DNA of 64,000 bases from Ruminococcus sp. (GTDB taxonomy: Bacteria > Bacillota > Clostridia > Oscillospirales > Ruminococcaceae), in NCBI GenBank assembly GCA_017470905.1, contig JAFUXL010000007.1, positions 234,177-298,176 on the forward strand, in the 5' to 3' direction. Positions 15,336-23,225 of the stretch are shown here, piece after piece. The notes under the pieces were generated by a model that saw nothing but the letters and a program-made list of their open reading frames with translations, did no database searches and was not told the DNA's origin. Every line of letters starts with the position of its first letter. Position 1 is the first letter of the stretch. A program made the translations under genes and the position numbers.

Positions 15336-15362
15336 AATTGCCCCCGTAAACAGGGGACAATT
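15336..15362 (-). terminator. Hairpin between the mgsA-like gene and hisS
   Basis: On the minus strand AATTGTCCCC/GGGGGCAATT (one T-G wobble), 7-base loop, then TTTTC. It lies 27 bases upstream of the hisS ATG, leaving no room for a promoter after it. It may be a weak terminator or an attenuator. Confidence 0.55.
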
Positions 15363-15385
15363 GGTCAATTGATTTGTCCTTGTTG

Positions 15386-15787
15386 TTATATTCCGGGAGT
15401 GCCGACCTCCCGCCAGTCGAGGTCGCCTCTTTCGAGGGCGAGAATGAGAGCTTCGGCGGTTGCAATATTTGTAGCGACAGGGACATTGTGAACGTCACAG
15501 AGCCGCAGGAGATTCATATCATTTGCATCAGTTACCTTGGGATTATTGGGGTCTCTGAAGAAGAGGAGAACGTCAACCTCATTGCATGAAAGGAGGGCGA
15601 GTATCTGTTCGGCACCTCCGCGTCCGCTGAGATAGCGTTTTATGGGAAGTCCCGTAGCTTCGCTTACCTGTTTTCCCGTTGTATTTGTAGCCATAAGTGA
15701 ATGCTTTGAAAGTATTCCGCAGTAGGCACTGCAAAATTGTACCATAAGTTCTTTTTTCGCATCATGGGCGATAATAGCAATCTTCAT
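15386..15787 (-). CDS. Methylglyoxal synthase-like protein with altered active site
   Basis: 133 residues with the MgsA fold pattern (MKIAIIAHDAKKELM; LLRLCDVHNVPVATNIATAEAL). His8 and Lys12, matching E. coli His19 and Lys23, are kept. The canonical GGDQQ, whose Asp is the catalytic base (E. coli Asp71), reads GGAEQ (Ala59-Glu60). The canonical P-H-D-P-D (His98, Asp101) reads V-T-D-A-N (85-89). By hand alignment the active site is therefore degenerate. MgsA normally converts dihydroxyacetone phosphate to methylglyoxal. The mgsA gene often follows minD/minE/rodA in clostridia, which fits its position after minD. ATG 15787 has GGAAAGGA; the longer start at 15829 overlaps minD and is less likely. 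Confidence 0.75.
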   Translation of the reverse strand: MKIAIIAHDAKKELMVQFCSAYCGILSKHSLMATNTTGKQVSEATGLPIKRYLSGRGGAEQILALLSCNEVDVLLFFRDPNNPKVTDANDMNLLRLCDVHNVPVATNIATAEALILALERGDLDWREVGTPGI

Positions 15788-15825
15788 TTTTTCTGTCCTT
15801 TCCCCGCTTTGCGGATTTATTCTAT

Positions 15826-16563
15826 TCATGCCGTTTTCACCGTCAGCGGTACAAATTCTCCGCCGAGCCGTTTTGAAATAGCATCAAATGCTCTTAATGC
15901 TGCGGAGTCTGTCGGAATGGGGTTGCCCTTTCCGGTAGCCACAGTCATTTTGAAATTATCAGGTACAACGCCGATTAACTGAACGCCGATTTTATCAATT
16001 ATCTCGTCAAGGTTGGTTACGAGAGCGTCACCGATTACCTTTTTGCTTATTTTATTGATAATAAGACGCTGACTTTTATTTCCTCTGTTGTAAAATTCAT
16101 CGGACATAAGGCTTGCATCTCTTACGCACACGGGGTCGGGGGTAGAGATTACAAGAATTAAATTAGCCTGCTCGACAATATCGAATACATGAGAGTTTAT
16201 GCCTGCGCCGGTATCAATTATTATGTACTCAAAATATTTTTTTATTGAACGGCATATTTCTACTATCTGTTCTGCGGTAACGCTTGTAAGGGTTTTCGGA
16301 GCGCAGAGGAGATTGAGATTGCTTGCCATAGGAACATCTGCTATGGCATCGAGAGCCTTTTTCTTTCCGTTGAGTACATCGCCGAGGTCATATTTTATGG
16401 AATTTTCCATACCGAACATGATGTCGAGACAGCGCAGACCGAAATCAAGCTCAATAAGCAGGGTTCTGTGACCCTGTTTGGCGAGGGTATAGCCTAAGCC
16501 TGCACAGACGGTAGATTTGCCCGTGCCGCCCTTGCCGGAAGTAACAGCGATTATTTTAGACAT
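15826..16563 (-). CDS. minD: MinD-like ParA/Mrp ATPase
   Basis: 245 residues. It has a deviant Walker A GKGGTGKST (10-18), a switch I-type D in LIELDFGLRCLD, and Walker B YIIIDTGAG. The sequence follows MinD through IIGVVPDNFKMTVATGKGNPI. It lacks the usual basic amphipathic C-terminal membrane-targeting helix, ending FVPLTVKTA. No minC or minE is adjacent. MinD positions the division septum by ATP-dependent membrane binding, so this protein may differ in how it binds membrane. The mgsA-like gene follows, a common clostridial order. Confidence 0.8.
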   Translation of the reverse strand: MSKIIAVTSGKGGTGKSTVCAGLGYTLAKQGHRTLLIELDFGLRCLDIMFGMENSIKYDLGDVLNGKKKALDAIADVPMASNLNLLCAPKTLTSVTAEQIVEICRSIKKYFEYIIIDTGAGINSHVFDIVEQANLILVISTPDPVCVRDASLMSDEFYNRGNKSQRLIINKISKKVIGDALVTNLDEIIDKIGVQLIGVVPDNFKMTVATGKGNPIPTDSAALRAFDAISKRLGGEFVPLTVKTA

Positions 16564-16766
16564 TTTAAATCCTTTCCGTTTCGCAAAGCCGCAGATTTTT
16601 TAATAAAAACGCACGGGAAATGAAACATGATAAAATCTTAATTTATATTATAACACAAAAAAAATAATTTGTCAAAGAAGTTTTTTGTTGATAAGAGAAA
16701 ATTGTGCAAATATATATATTTTAAGTTTTTTGATTGTATAATATGCACAAAAGTTAATTTAAATTC

Positions 16767-16950
16767 TATAAATGAGCATTTTAAAGTAATGTGCAGAAAT
16801 TCTTTTATTTTTTGTTTCCACCGCCGGCGTCGGTGGAAACAGCAGTTTTATTGTATTTTTCTTTGCTTCTTAGCTGTAGGCGGAGAAAACAATATTTTTT
16901 ATAGATTTTTGCGTATTATTGCCGGCAGTATTAAATTTGCCAAATCACAG
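16767..16950 (+). repeat. R3 element, expanded copy
   Basis: Begins ATAAATGAGCATTTTAAAG and ends TTAAATTTGCCAAATC, the degenerate inverted ends. Inside are a GC hairpin TCCACCGCCGGCGTCGGTGGA (about 16817-16838) and a second GGCGGAG remnant. It fills most of the gap 16564-17071, which holds no gene. Confidence 0.75.
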
Positions 16951-16956
16951 TTAATA

Positions 16957-17012
16957 ATTATGAATTATGCATTATGAATTATGCATTATGAATTATGCAT
17001 TATGAATTATGC
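16957..17012 (+). repeat. 14-bp tandem repeat built from R2
   Basis: Four perfect copies of ATTATGAATTATGC in a row, then a partial fifth. It lies 14 bases before the -35 box at 17027. Confidence 0.9.
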
Positions 17013-17026
17013 ATTATAAATTGCTC

Positions 17027-17055
17027 TTGACAAAATGTGCGGATTGTGTTAGTAT
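17027..17055 (+). promoter_or_regulatory. Promoter of the TIGR01212 radical SAM gene
   Basis: TTGACA (17027-17032), 17-base spacer, TAGTAT (17050-17055). The start codon is only about 17 bases further on, so the leader is very short. Confidence 0.65.
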
Positions 17056-17071
17056 TTACTGGGTGAGGAGT

Positions 17072-18016
17072 ATGCATGAGGGCTTTATTTATTCTCTCGA
17101 TAACAAGCGTTACCATACGCTGAATTATCATCTTAAAAAAACATTCGGCAGGAAAATATACAAGGCTGTCATAGACGGAGGGTTCACCTGTCCGAATATT
17201 GACGGCACAAAGGGAAGGGGCGGCTGTATATTCTGTGACGGCGGAAGCGGATATTTCACACATCCGGGAATGTCCGTGACACAGCAGCTTGAAACGGAAT
17301 ATCGGCGCATATCCGCAAAATACGGAGAAGTTCCCGTTACAGCGTATTTTCAGGCTAATACGAATACCTATGCTCCCGTTGAGCGACTGCATGAGCTGTA
17401 TTTTCAGGCGATAAATTTTCCGCATACTGTCGGGCTTTCTATAGGCACAAGGGCGGACTGCATTTCGGACGAGGTACTGGAATTATTAAAGGATATTAAT
17501 AAAATGACATATCTTACCGTTGAACTTGGTATGCAGACGGTTCACGAAAAAAGCATATCGGCAATCAACCGCTGCTGTACAAACGAGGAATTTCTGACAG
17601 GCTGCGAAAGGCTCAAATCAAACAATATAAGGGTCTGTCTGCATATTATAAACGGTCTGCCCGGTGAAACCGCCCATATGATGACTGAAACGGCAAGGCA
17701 GGCGGCGGATTTAAGACCCGATGCCGTAAAAATTCAGATGCTCCACATAATAAGGGGTACGGCTCTTGCCGAAAGATATAACCGGTCGCCTTTTCATCTT
17801 CTTACCATGGAAGAATATATCGACACAGTAATCAGACAGCTTGAAGTACTGCCTCCCGAAACGGTCATAGAGCGCATTACGGGTGACGGAGACAGAAAAA
17901 AATTAATCGCCCCCCTGTGGACTGCGAATAAAATAGCCGTACTGGGAGCGATTGACAAACGCATGAAAGAGCTTGATACCCATCAGGGAAAACGTTTAAC
18001 AATGCATAATGCATAA
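17072..18016 (+). CDS. TIGR01212-family radical SAM protein (YhcC-like)
   Basis: 314 residues. The cluster motif is C40-x11-C52-x2-C55 (CPNIDGTKGRGGCIFC), the spacing typical of the YhcC/TIGR01212 family. Radical SAM enzymes cleave S-adenosylmethionine at a [4Fe-4S] cluster. This family has no settled substrate; a role in tRNA or translation has been proposed. TVELGMQTVHEKSISAINR and IINGLPGE are further family motifs. ATG 17072 follows GGGTGAGGAG and suits the promoter; the earlier ATG at 17009 is upstream of the promoter and rejected. The last residues (MHNA) and the stop codon come from an R2 repeat. Confidence 0.88.
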   Translation: MHEGFIYSLDNKRYHTLNYHLKKTFGRKIYKAVIDGGFTCPNIDGTKGRGGCIFCDGGSGYFTHPGMSVTQQLETEYRRISAKYGEVPVTAYFQANTNTYAPVERLHELYFQAINFPHTVGLSIGTRADCISDEVLELLKDINKMTYLTVELGMQTVHEKSISAINRCCTNEEFLTGCERLKSNNIRVCLHIINGLPGETAHMMTETARQAADLRPDAVKIQMLHIIRGTALAERYNRSPFHLLTMEEYIDTVIRQLEVLPPETVIERITGDGDRKKLIAPLWTANKIAVLGAIDKRMKELDTHQGKRLTMHNA

Positions 18017-18183
18017 TTCATAATTAATTTTGAGGTTTTAAGTATAATTGTTACCGAAAATATAATAAAAGCACTGTTTTCCTCGTTTAAAGCGTAGGAA
18101 AAGGAAAAATATAAAAATTTTCGCATTATCTTAAAATCTTCATTTATCGCAATATAATTATGCATTATGAATTATGAATTAAA
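17998..18183 (+). repeat. R2-R3-R2 composite element
   Basis: The left end (ACAATGCATAATGCATAATTCATAATTAA) overlaps the end of the radical SAM gene. A degenerate R3 core follows, in reverse orientation (AAAAATATAAAAATTTTCGCATTATC, about 18107-18132). The right end is AATTATGCATTATGAATTATGAATTAA, which leads straight into the leader of the patatin gene. Long runs are described by position only where over 20 bases. Confidence 0.75.
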
Positions 18184-18205
18184 CCAAGGGGTGAGTTAAA
18201 TATTT

Positions 18206-19051
18206 ATGAAGTACGGACTTGTACTGGAGGGCGGCGCAATGCGTGGAATATTCACGGCAGGCGTTATGGACGTTCTCATGGAAAACGAAATAAAATTTGA
18301 CGGAATTACAGGAGTTTCGGCAGGTGCGGCTTTCGGCTGCAATTATAAATCAAACCAGAAAGGCAGGGTCATAAGATATAATCTGCGCTTTTGCCGTGAC
18401 AGGAGATATTGCAGTACCTTGTCGCTTATCAGGACGGGGGATATGTTCGGGGCTGAATTTTGCTATCATACAATTCCCGACGAGCTTGATATATTTGACA
18501 GTACGGCTTTTAAAAACAATCCCGTGGATTTTTATGCCGTATGCACCGATATAGAAACGGGCAGGGCGGTATATCATAAATTCAATGACATGAACCACAG
18601 CGAGCTTGAATGGATAAGGGCATCGGCTTCAATGCCTTTGGCTGCAAGAATTGTAAATATAAACGGCAGAAAGCTTCTTGACGGCGGTATTTCGGACTCG
18701 ATACCGCTTGAATTTATGGAGAAAAACGGCTATGATAAAAATATAGTAGTCCTCACACAGCCGAGGGGATATATCAAGAAAAAAAGCCGCAGTATCGGCA
18801 TGATTAAAAATGTCTACAGAAAATATCCCCAATTCGTGAATGCCTGCGTGAAAAGACACGATATGTATAATAATGAGCTTGCGTATGTGAATAATTCCGA
18901 GAAAAACGGCAGGGCTTTGGTCATAGCACCTCCCGAAAAGCTACCCATAGGTCATATCGAACACAACCACGAGGTATTGCTCGAAGTCTACCGCATTGGC
19001 AGAAAGACCGCAGCTGATATGCTTGACGACATAAAAAACTTCATAAAATAG
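18206..19051 (+). CDS. Patatin-like phospholipase
   Basis: 281 residues. Oxyanion-hole motif GGAMRG is at 9-14, nucleophile elbow GVSAG (Ser38) and the dyad Asp in DGG (Asp159). This resembles bacterial RssA/YjjU-type patatins, predicted intracellular lipid acyl hydrolases with no assigned substrate. There is no signal peptide. AAGGGGTGAG lies upstream of ATG 18206, with an R2 element immediately before it. Confidence 0.88.
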   Translation: MKYGLVLEGGAMRGIFTAGVMDVLMENEIKFDGITGVSAGAAFGCNYKSNQKGRVIRYNLRFCRDRRYCSTLSLIRTGDMFGAEFCYHTIPDELDIFDSTAFKNNPVDFYAVCTDIETGRAVYHKFNDMNHSELEWIRASASMPLAARIVNINGRKLLDGGISDSIPLEFMEKNGYDKNIVVLTQPRGYIKKKSRSIGMIKNVYRKYPQFVNACVKRHDMYNNELAYVNNSEKNGRALVIAPPEKLPIGHIEHNHEVLLEVYRIGRKTAADMLDDIKNFIK

Positions 19052-19073
19052 AAATGCCCGAAAGGGCATTTCT
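19050..19073. terminator. Bidirectional terminator between patatin and DUF1284 genes
   Basis: AGAAATGCCC-GAAA-GGGCATTTCT, a 10-bp stem with a GNRA-type tetraloop. It overlaps both stop codons (patatin ends 19051, DUF1284 ends 19072). Confidence 0.8.
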
Positions 19074-19449
19074 ATTTTCCGCATATGTAAAACCACTGAC
19101 AATCGCCGCAGATATTTTCAAGACCGCAGGATATAATATATCCGCTGATTTTTTTCAAATCGCTCCAACTGATTAAATCATTGTTTTGTAATCCGCCGAT
19201 ATTCATGACGGCTTTGTCATAGCGTGATACTTTTTCGCCTGTGCATATGCTGTTATTATTATTCGGGCATTCGGCGCAGATAATATCGGCATTTTCCGTT
19301 ATCCTCACACGGGGGTTTAATTTTTCAAGATTATCGATTATATTCCGCATATTCTCCGTAAATTCAGGGCTGTAGCCCTTTCCCTCAAAGAAACTCATAC
19401 AGATGATATGGTGCGGACGGATATTATATTCATGCATATTTTCTGACAT
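19072..19449 (-). CDS. DUF1284 Cys-rich protein
   Basis: 125 residues. The conserved N-terminus is RPHHIICMSFFEGKGYS, and cysteine pairs follow (CAEC, then CGDCQWFYIC). The family is small, probably iron-sulfur binding, and of unknown function. It overlaps the end of bioY by 20 bases (or 8 if the start is ATG 19437), so translation is probably coupled. DUF1284 next to a biotin transporter component does not by itself define its role. Confidence 0.8.
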   Translation of the reverse strand: MSENMHEYNIRPHHIICMSFFEGKGYSPEFTENMRNIIDNLEKLNPRVRITENADIICAECPNNNNSICTGEKVSRYDKAVMNIGGLQNNDLISWSDLKKISGYIISCGLENICGDCQWFYICGK

Positions 19450-20008
19450 TTTCCGAGACTACGGCAGCGATAATCAGCTTTATAACATCGGGAATTAAGA
19501 AAGGTATAACGCACCATTCAAGGGCGGTTTTAATATCTATGGCATCCGCCTGTTTTGCATATACCTGCATGAACCATACCGTTCCGAAAGCGTAGCAAAG
19601 CAAAAGACCGATTACAAGTGCGGCTATCTTTATTATCAGATTATTTTTGGGAAACATATCGTCCTTTGCAACACTGTCGATGAGCCAATAGAATAATCCG
19701 AGAATTAAAAATCCGATGATATATCCGCCCGTAGTGCCGAGTATAATTCCTATTCCGCCCGTAAATCCTGCAAAGACGGGTATTCCGACAGCTCCGAGGA
19801 GTATGTATACCAATACGGCGAACGTACCTTTTTTTCCGCCGAGTATGAGCATTGCGCAGAATACTGCGAATGTCTGCAAGGTGAACGGAACCGAGCCTAT
19901 GGGGATTGAAATCCATGAGCATATTGCAATCACGACCGACATAAGGGCGGTCATGACAAGTTCCTTAGTGGTAAAAGCCTTGTGTGATGCTGTTGCAGTC
20001 TGTGACAT
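19430..20008 (-). CDS. bioY: Biotin ECF transporter S component BioY
   Basis: 192 residues, about six membrane helices. BioY features include IPIGSVPFTLQTFAV, GGKKGTFAVLVYILLGAVG and GYIIGF. BioY binds biotin and is energised by the shared EcfA/EcfA'/EcfT module, which is not in this window. ATG 20008 is preceded by GGAGG. The start at 20035 would add residues from repeat R1 and is rejected. A consensus promoter lies at 20314-20342, and three R1 hairpins stand between it and the gene. Confidence 0.93.
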   Translation of the reverse strand: MSQTATASHKAFTTKELVMTALMSVVIAICSWISIPIGSVPFTLQTFAVFCAMLILGGKKGTFAVLVYILLGAVGIPVFAGFTGGIGIILGTTGGYIIGFLILGLFYWLIDSVAKDDMFPKNNLIIKIAALVIGLLLCYAFGTVWFMQVYAKQADAIDIKTALEWCVIPFLIPDVIKLIIAAVVSENVRKYA

Positions 20009-20018
20009 AAAAATACCT

Positions 20019-20114
20019 CCATTTAAAATCGTCAATTTTCGCCTTTTAGGCTTGACTATTCACTCACTCGATTGCATTAAGTTCGCTCATACGTCAAGGG
20101 CGAAAATTTCCTCT
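20019..20114 (-). repeat. R1 hairpin repeat, bioY copy 1 (gene-proximal)
   Basis: In sense orientation, outer arms AATTTTCGCC/GGCGAAAATT and inner arms CTTGAC/GTCAAG. It ends ATTTTAAAT, then GGAGG of bioY. Confidence 0.9.
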
Positions 20115-20115
20115 G

Positions 20116-20211
20116 ATTTAAAATCGTCGAATTTGCACTTTTGAGCCTTGTGTCTCCGTTCACTTCACTACGTTCCGTTCACTCTCGACACAAGAGTGCA
20201 AACTCTCCTCT
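20116..20211 (-). repeat. R1 hairpin repeat, bioY copy 2
   Basis: Outer arms are based on TTTGCACT/AGTGCAAA and inner arms CTTGTGTC/GACACAAG. It is a near-identical tandem partner of 20213-20306, with a 97-bp period. Confidence 0.9.
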
Positions 20212-20212
20212 G

Positions 20213-20306
20213 ATTTAAAATCGTCGAATTTGCACTTTTGAGCCTTGTGTCTCCGTTCACTTCACTACGTTCCGTTCACTCTCGACACAAGCGTGCAAAT
20301 TCTCCT
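20213..20306 (-). repeat. R1 hairpin repeat, bioY copy 3
   Basis: Outer arms AATTTGCAC/GTGCAAATT; inner arms CTTGTGTC/GACACAAG. Differs from copy 2 at about two positions. The three copies fill the gap between bioY and its promoter. Confidence 0.9.
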
Positions 20307-20313
20307 GAGATAT

Positions 20314-20342
20314 ATTATATCACATTAATTCACCTATGTCAA
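20314..20342 (-). promoter_or_regulatory. Promoter of bioY
   Basis: On the minus strand TTGACA (20337-20342), 17-base spacer, TATAAT (20314-20319). No clear BirA or BioR operator is seen. Confidence 0.85.
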
Positions 20343-20380
20343 CTGTTTTTTATAAAAAAGGTGACTTATTGAAAAATTAC

Positions 20381-21649
20381 TTATAAATCCTTTAATATTT
20401 TCATTCTGTACTGCAAAGCCGCCTGTTCCTGTTTGTTGTTTCCGAATTTATAATAAACATGGTCTTTTATCGCATCGGGGAGATACTGCTGTCTGACATA
20501 ATTATTTTTATAATTATGCGGATACAGATAATTCTGACCGACAGTTTCCGCTCCCTGTCCGTCAAAATGCTTGTTTTGCAGGTGACGGGGAAATTCAAGC
20601 CTGTCACAGTTTTTCAAATCCTCTATGGCATTGTTCATAGCCATGTATGCGCTGTTGGATTTCGGGGCGGTTGCAAGGAGTACAACAGCCTCTGCGATAG
20701 GGAGCTTTGCTTCGGGCAGTCCGAGCTGCAATGCGCTGTCCACGCAAGCCTTTGTTATAACTATTGCCTGCGGATAGGCAAGACCTACGTCCTCGCTTGC
20801 TATGCACAGCAATCTCCTGCAAAGGGGGAGAATATCGCCTGCCTCGATAAGTCTTGCGGCATAGTGCAGAGCGGCATTTTCGTCCGAACCCCTCACGGAT
20901 TTATGAAATGCCGATAAAATATCATAATGCATATCGCCGTCACGGTCGTATCTCATATTGCTCCTCTGTGCAAGTATCGAGAGGGAGTCAGCCGTGACGG
21001 TTATATTATCTTCCGAAATATCGCCGCACATGACGGCAAGCTCTGCGGTATTGACAGCCTTTCTGACATCGCCGCCGCAGTTGTAAGCGATGGTTTTTAT
21101 AATATCATCGTCTGCGATGATATTTTTATTCATATCACCGCCCATTATTCTGAAAGCCCTTCTGATTGCCGGAATTAATCCTTCGGCGGAAACGGGACGA
21201 AATTCAAATACCGTGCTTCTGCTGATAACGGCATTGTATACCGCAAAATATGGGTTCTCAGTTGTAGATGCGATAAGCGTTATATCGCCGTTTTCGATAT
21301 ATTCAAGCAGGCTCTGCTGCTGTTTCTTGTTAAGGTACTGTATCTCATCGAGATATAACAAAATCCCGTTTTCCGTACCGAAAGAGCCTATCTGCGAGAC
21401 AATATCCTTTATATCCGAAATTGATGCATTTGTGCCGTTGAGCTTATGCAGTGACATATTGCAGTTTTCGGCGATAATTCTTGCAACGGTGGTTTTGCCG
21501 ACTCCCGAAGAGCCGTAGAAAATCATATTCGGAACGTTTCCGCTTTCGATAATTCTGCGCAGCGGCTTTCCCTTTGCGAGTATATGCTCCTGACCCACAA
21601 CATCATCAAGAGTTTTCGGTCTTATTCTGTCAGCTAATGGTGCGGACAT
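20381..21649 (-). CDS. rarA: Replication-associated recombination protein A (AAA+ ATPase)
   Basis: 422 residues. Walker A GSSGVGKTT is at 46-54 and Walker B LLYLDEIQ at 98-104. The RarA/MgsA/WRNIP1 features SRSTVFEF and C-terminal HFDGQGAETVGQNYLYPH are present. RarA acts at stalled replication forks and in recombination. ATG 21649 follows AAAGGAGG; the earlier in-frame start at 21682 is not supported by a Shine-Dalgarno. Confidence 0.93.
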   Translation of the reverse strand: MSAPLADRIRPKTLDDVVGQEHILAKGKPLRRIIESGNVPNMIFYGSSGVGKTTVARIIAENCNMSLHKLNGTNASISDIKDIVSQIGSFGTENGILLYLDEIQYLNKKQQQSLLEYIENGDITLIASTTENPYFAVYNAVISRSTVFEFRPVSAEGLIPAIRRAFRIMGGDMNKNIIADDDIIKTIAYNCGGDVRKAVNTAELAVMCGDISEDNITVTADSLSILAQRSNMRYDRDGDMHYDILSAFHKSVRGSDENAALHYAARLIEAGDILPLCRRLLCIASEDVGLAYPQAIVITKACVDSALQLGLPEAKLPIAEAVVLLATAPKSNSAYMAMNNAIEDLKNCDRLEFPRHLQNKHFDGQGAETVGQNYLYPHNYKNNYVRQQYLPDAIKDHVYYKFGNNKQEQAALQYRMKILKDL

Positions 21650-21662
21650 AGAATCCTCCTTT

Positions 21663-21696
21663 AAAAAATATTCCCTGCCCACAGGAGCAGGGAATA
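21663..21696 (-). terminator. Terminator of glyA
   Basis: TATTCCCTGC/GCAGGGAATA stem, 8-base loop, followed on the minus strand by a T6 tract. Confidence 0.85.
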
Positions 21697-21706
21697 ATAA
21701 CAGTCA

Positions 21707-22963
21707 TTATTCGTAAAGCGGATATTTTTCGCAGATAGCATTAACGCCTGCACGGATTTCATCGGCTTTGTTCTCAAAGTCGGTAGCGCAGAGGTAGATA
21801 TATTCAGCTATCTTTTCCATTTCTTCAACACCGAGACCACGGGTTGTAACGGCAGGAGTACCAATTCTGATACCGCTTGTTACGAAAGGCTTTTCGGGGT
21901 CGTTATGTATAGCATTCTTGTTTACTGTGATATAAACTTCATCGAGACGGTGTTCAAGTTCTTTTCCCGTGATGTTGAAAGGACGGAGGTCAACGAGCAT
22001 GAGGTGATTGTCCGTGCCGCCCGAAACGAGATTAAATCCTCTCTTTAAAAGACCGTCTGCAAGAGCCTTTGCATTCTCAACGATTTTCTGCTGATATTCT
22101 TTAAATTCTGGTTTGAGAGCCTCACCGAAGCATACAGCCTTTGCAGCTATGGTATGCATGAGAGGACCGCCCTGTGTTCCGGGGAATATTGCGGAATTAA
22201 TCTTCTTTGCGAGAGCCTCGTCATTCGTGAGGATAAGACCGCCTCTGGGTCCCCTCAATGTCTTATGGGTTGTAGTTGTAGTTATATCCGCATAGGGAAC
22301 GGGTGACTGGTGTACACCTGCCGCAACAAGTCCTGCGATATGTGCCATGTCAACCATGAACAGTGCGCCGACTGAATGAGCGATTTCCGAAAGTCTCTTG
22401 AAATCTATTGCTCTGGGGTATGCGCTTGCGCCTGCAACGATAAGCTTGGGCTTATGCTCCTCTGCAAGAGCCGCAACGGTATCGTAGTTGATGGTTTCTG
22501 TTTCGTCGTCAAGACCGTATGAAACAAAGTTAAAGTATTTTCCCGAAAGGTTTACGGGAGAACCGTGTGTGAGATGACCGCCGTCAGCAAGGCTCATTCC
22601 GAGAACGGTATCGCCCGGCTGGAGTACTGCGAAATAAGCGGCAGTATTTGCCTGCGCACCCGAATGGGGCTGAACGTTTGCGAATTTTGCGCCGAAAAGC
22701 TCTTTTGCTCTTTCAATTGCAATCTGCTCAACGATGTCAACGCACTGACAGCCGCCGTAATATCTCTTTGAGGGGTAGCCCTCTGCGTATTTGTTTGTGA
22801 GTACGCTGCCCATAGCAGCCATAACAGCAGGGGAAACTATATTTTCGCTTGCGATAAGCTCAAGATTTCTCTTTTGTCTTGCAAGCTCCTTGTTCATAGC
22901 ATCTCCGACTTCGGGGTCGTACTGTGATACGAAACCAATCGTATCCATGAGGTCGTTGTACAT
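21707..22963 (-). CDS. glyA: Serine hydroxymethyltransferase
   Basis: 418 residues. The PLP-lysine site [14 protein letters not shown] is present, with N-terminal [13 protein letters not shown] and [14 protein letters not shown]. It interconverts serine and glycine and loads one-carbon units on tetrahydrofolate, feeding the same pool as fhs (62146). ATG 22963 sits 8 bases after GGAG; a GTG at 22972 is too close to it. Confidence 0.96.
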   Translation of the reverse strand: MYNDLMDTIGFVSQYDPEVGDAMNKELARQKRNLELIASENIVSPAVMAAMGSVLTNKYAEGYPSKRYYGGCQCVDIVEQIAIERAKELFGAKFANVQPHSGAQANTAAYFAVLQPGDTVLGMSLADGGHLTHGSPVNLSGKYFNFVSYGLDDETETINYDTVAALAEEHKPKLIVAGASAYPRAIDFKRLSEIAHSVGALFMVDMAHIAGLVAAGVHQSPVPYADITTTTTHKTLRGPRGGLILTNDEALAKKINSAIFPGTQGGPLMHTIAAKAVCFGEALKPEFKEYQQKIVENAKALADGLLKRGFNLVSGGTDNHLMLVDLRPFNITGKELEHRLDEVYITVNKNAIHNDPEKPFVTSGIRIGTPAVTTRGLGVEEMEKIAEYIYLCATDFENKADEIRAGVNAICEKYPLYE

Positions 22964-23018
22964 TGTAAACACTCCTTTTTGATATTAGGAAATAAATCCC
23001 TTAATTTATGATAATTTA

Positions 23019-23047
23019 ATTATACAACATTATGAACGAATATGCAA
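23019..23047 (-). promoter_or_regulatory. Promoter of glyA
   Basis: On the minus strand TTGCAT (23042-23047), 17-base spacer, TATAAT (23019-23024). Confidence 0.65.
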
Positions 23048-23075
23048 GCATATTCCGAAAAATAATTATAAAAAC

Positions 23076-23215
23076 TATAAATGAGCATTTTTAAATAATG
23101 CACAGAAATTTTTATATTTTGTCTTTGTCCCCCCCGCCGCAGGCGGGGGGACATTGTTTTTTATAATACTGTTTTGTATATTATCACGAACAATTTTAAA
23201 TTTGCTCAATCATAG
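23076..23215 (+). repeat. R3 element, best-preserved copy
   Basis: Ends are ATAAATGAGCATTTTTAAA and TTTAAATTTGCTCAATCAT, imperfect inverted repeats. In the centre is a GC hairpin with arms of C and G runs (about 23127-23154), followed by ATTGTTTTTTATAAT. It lies between the dockerin gene and glyA. Confidence 0.85.
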
Positions 23216-23225
23216 TATAAAAACT

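Noticed and set aside
16957-17012. CRISPR array
   Set aside because: The 14-bp units are directly joined with no spacers and match the R2 repeat family; no cas genes are present.
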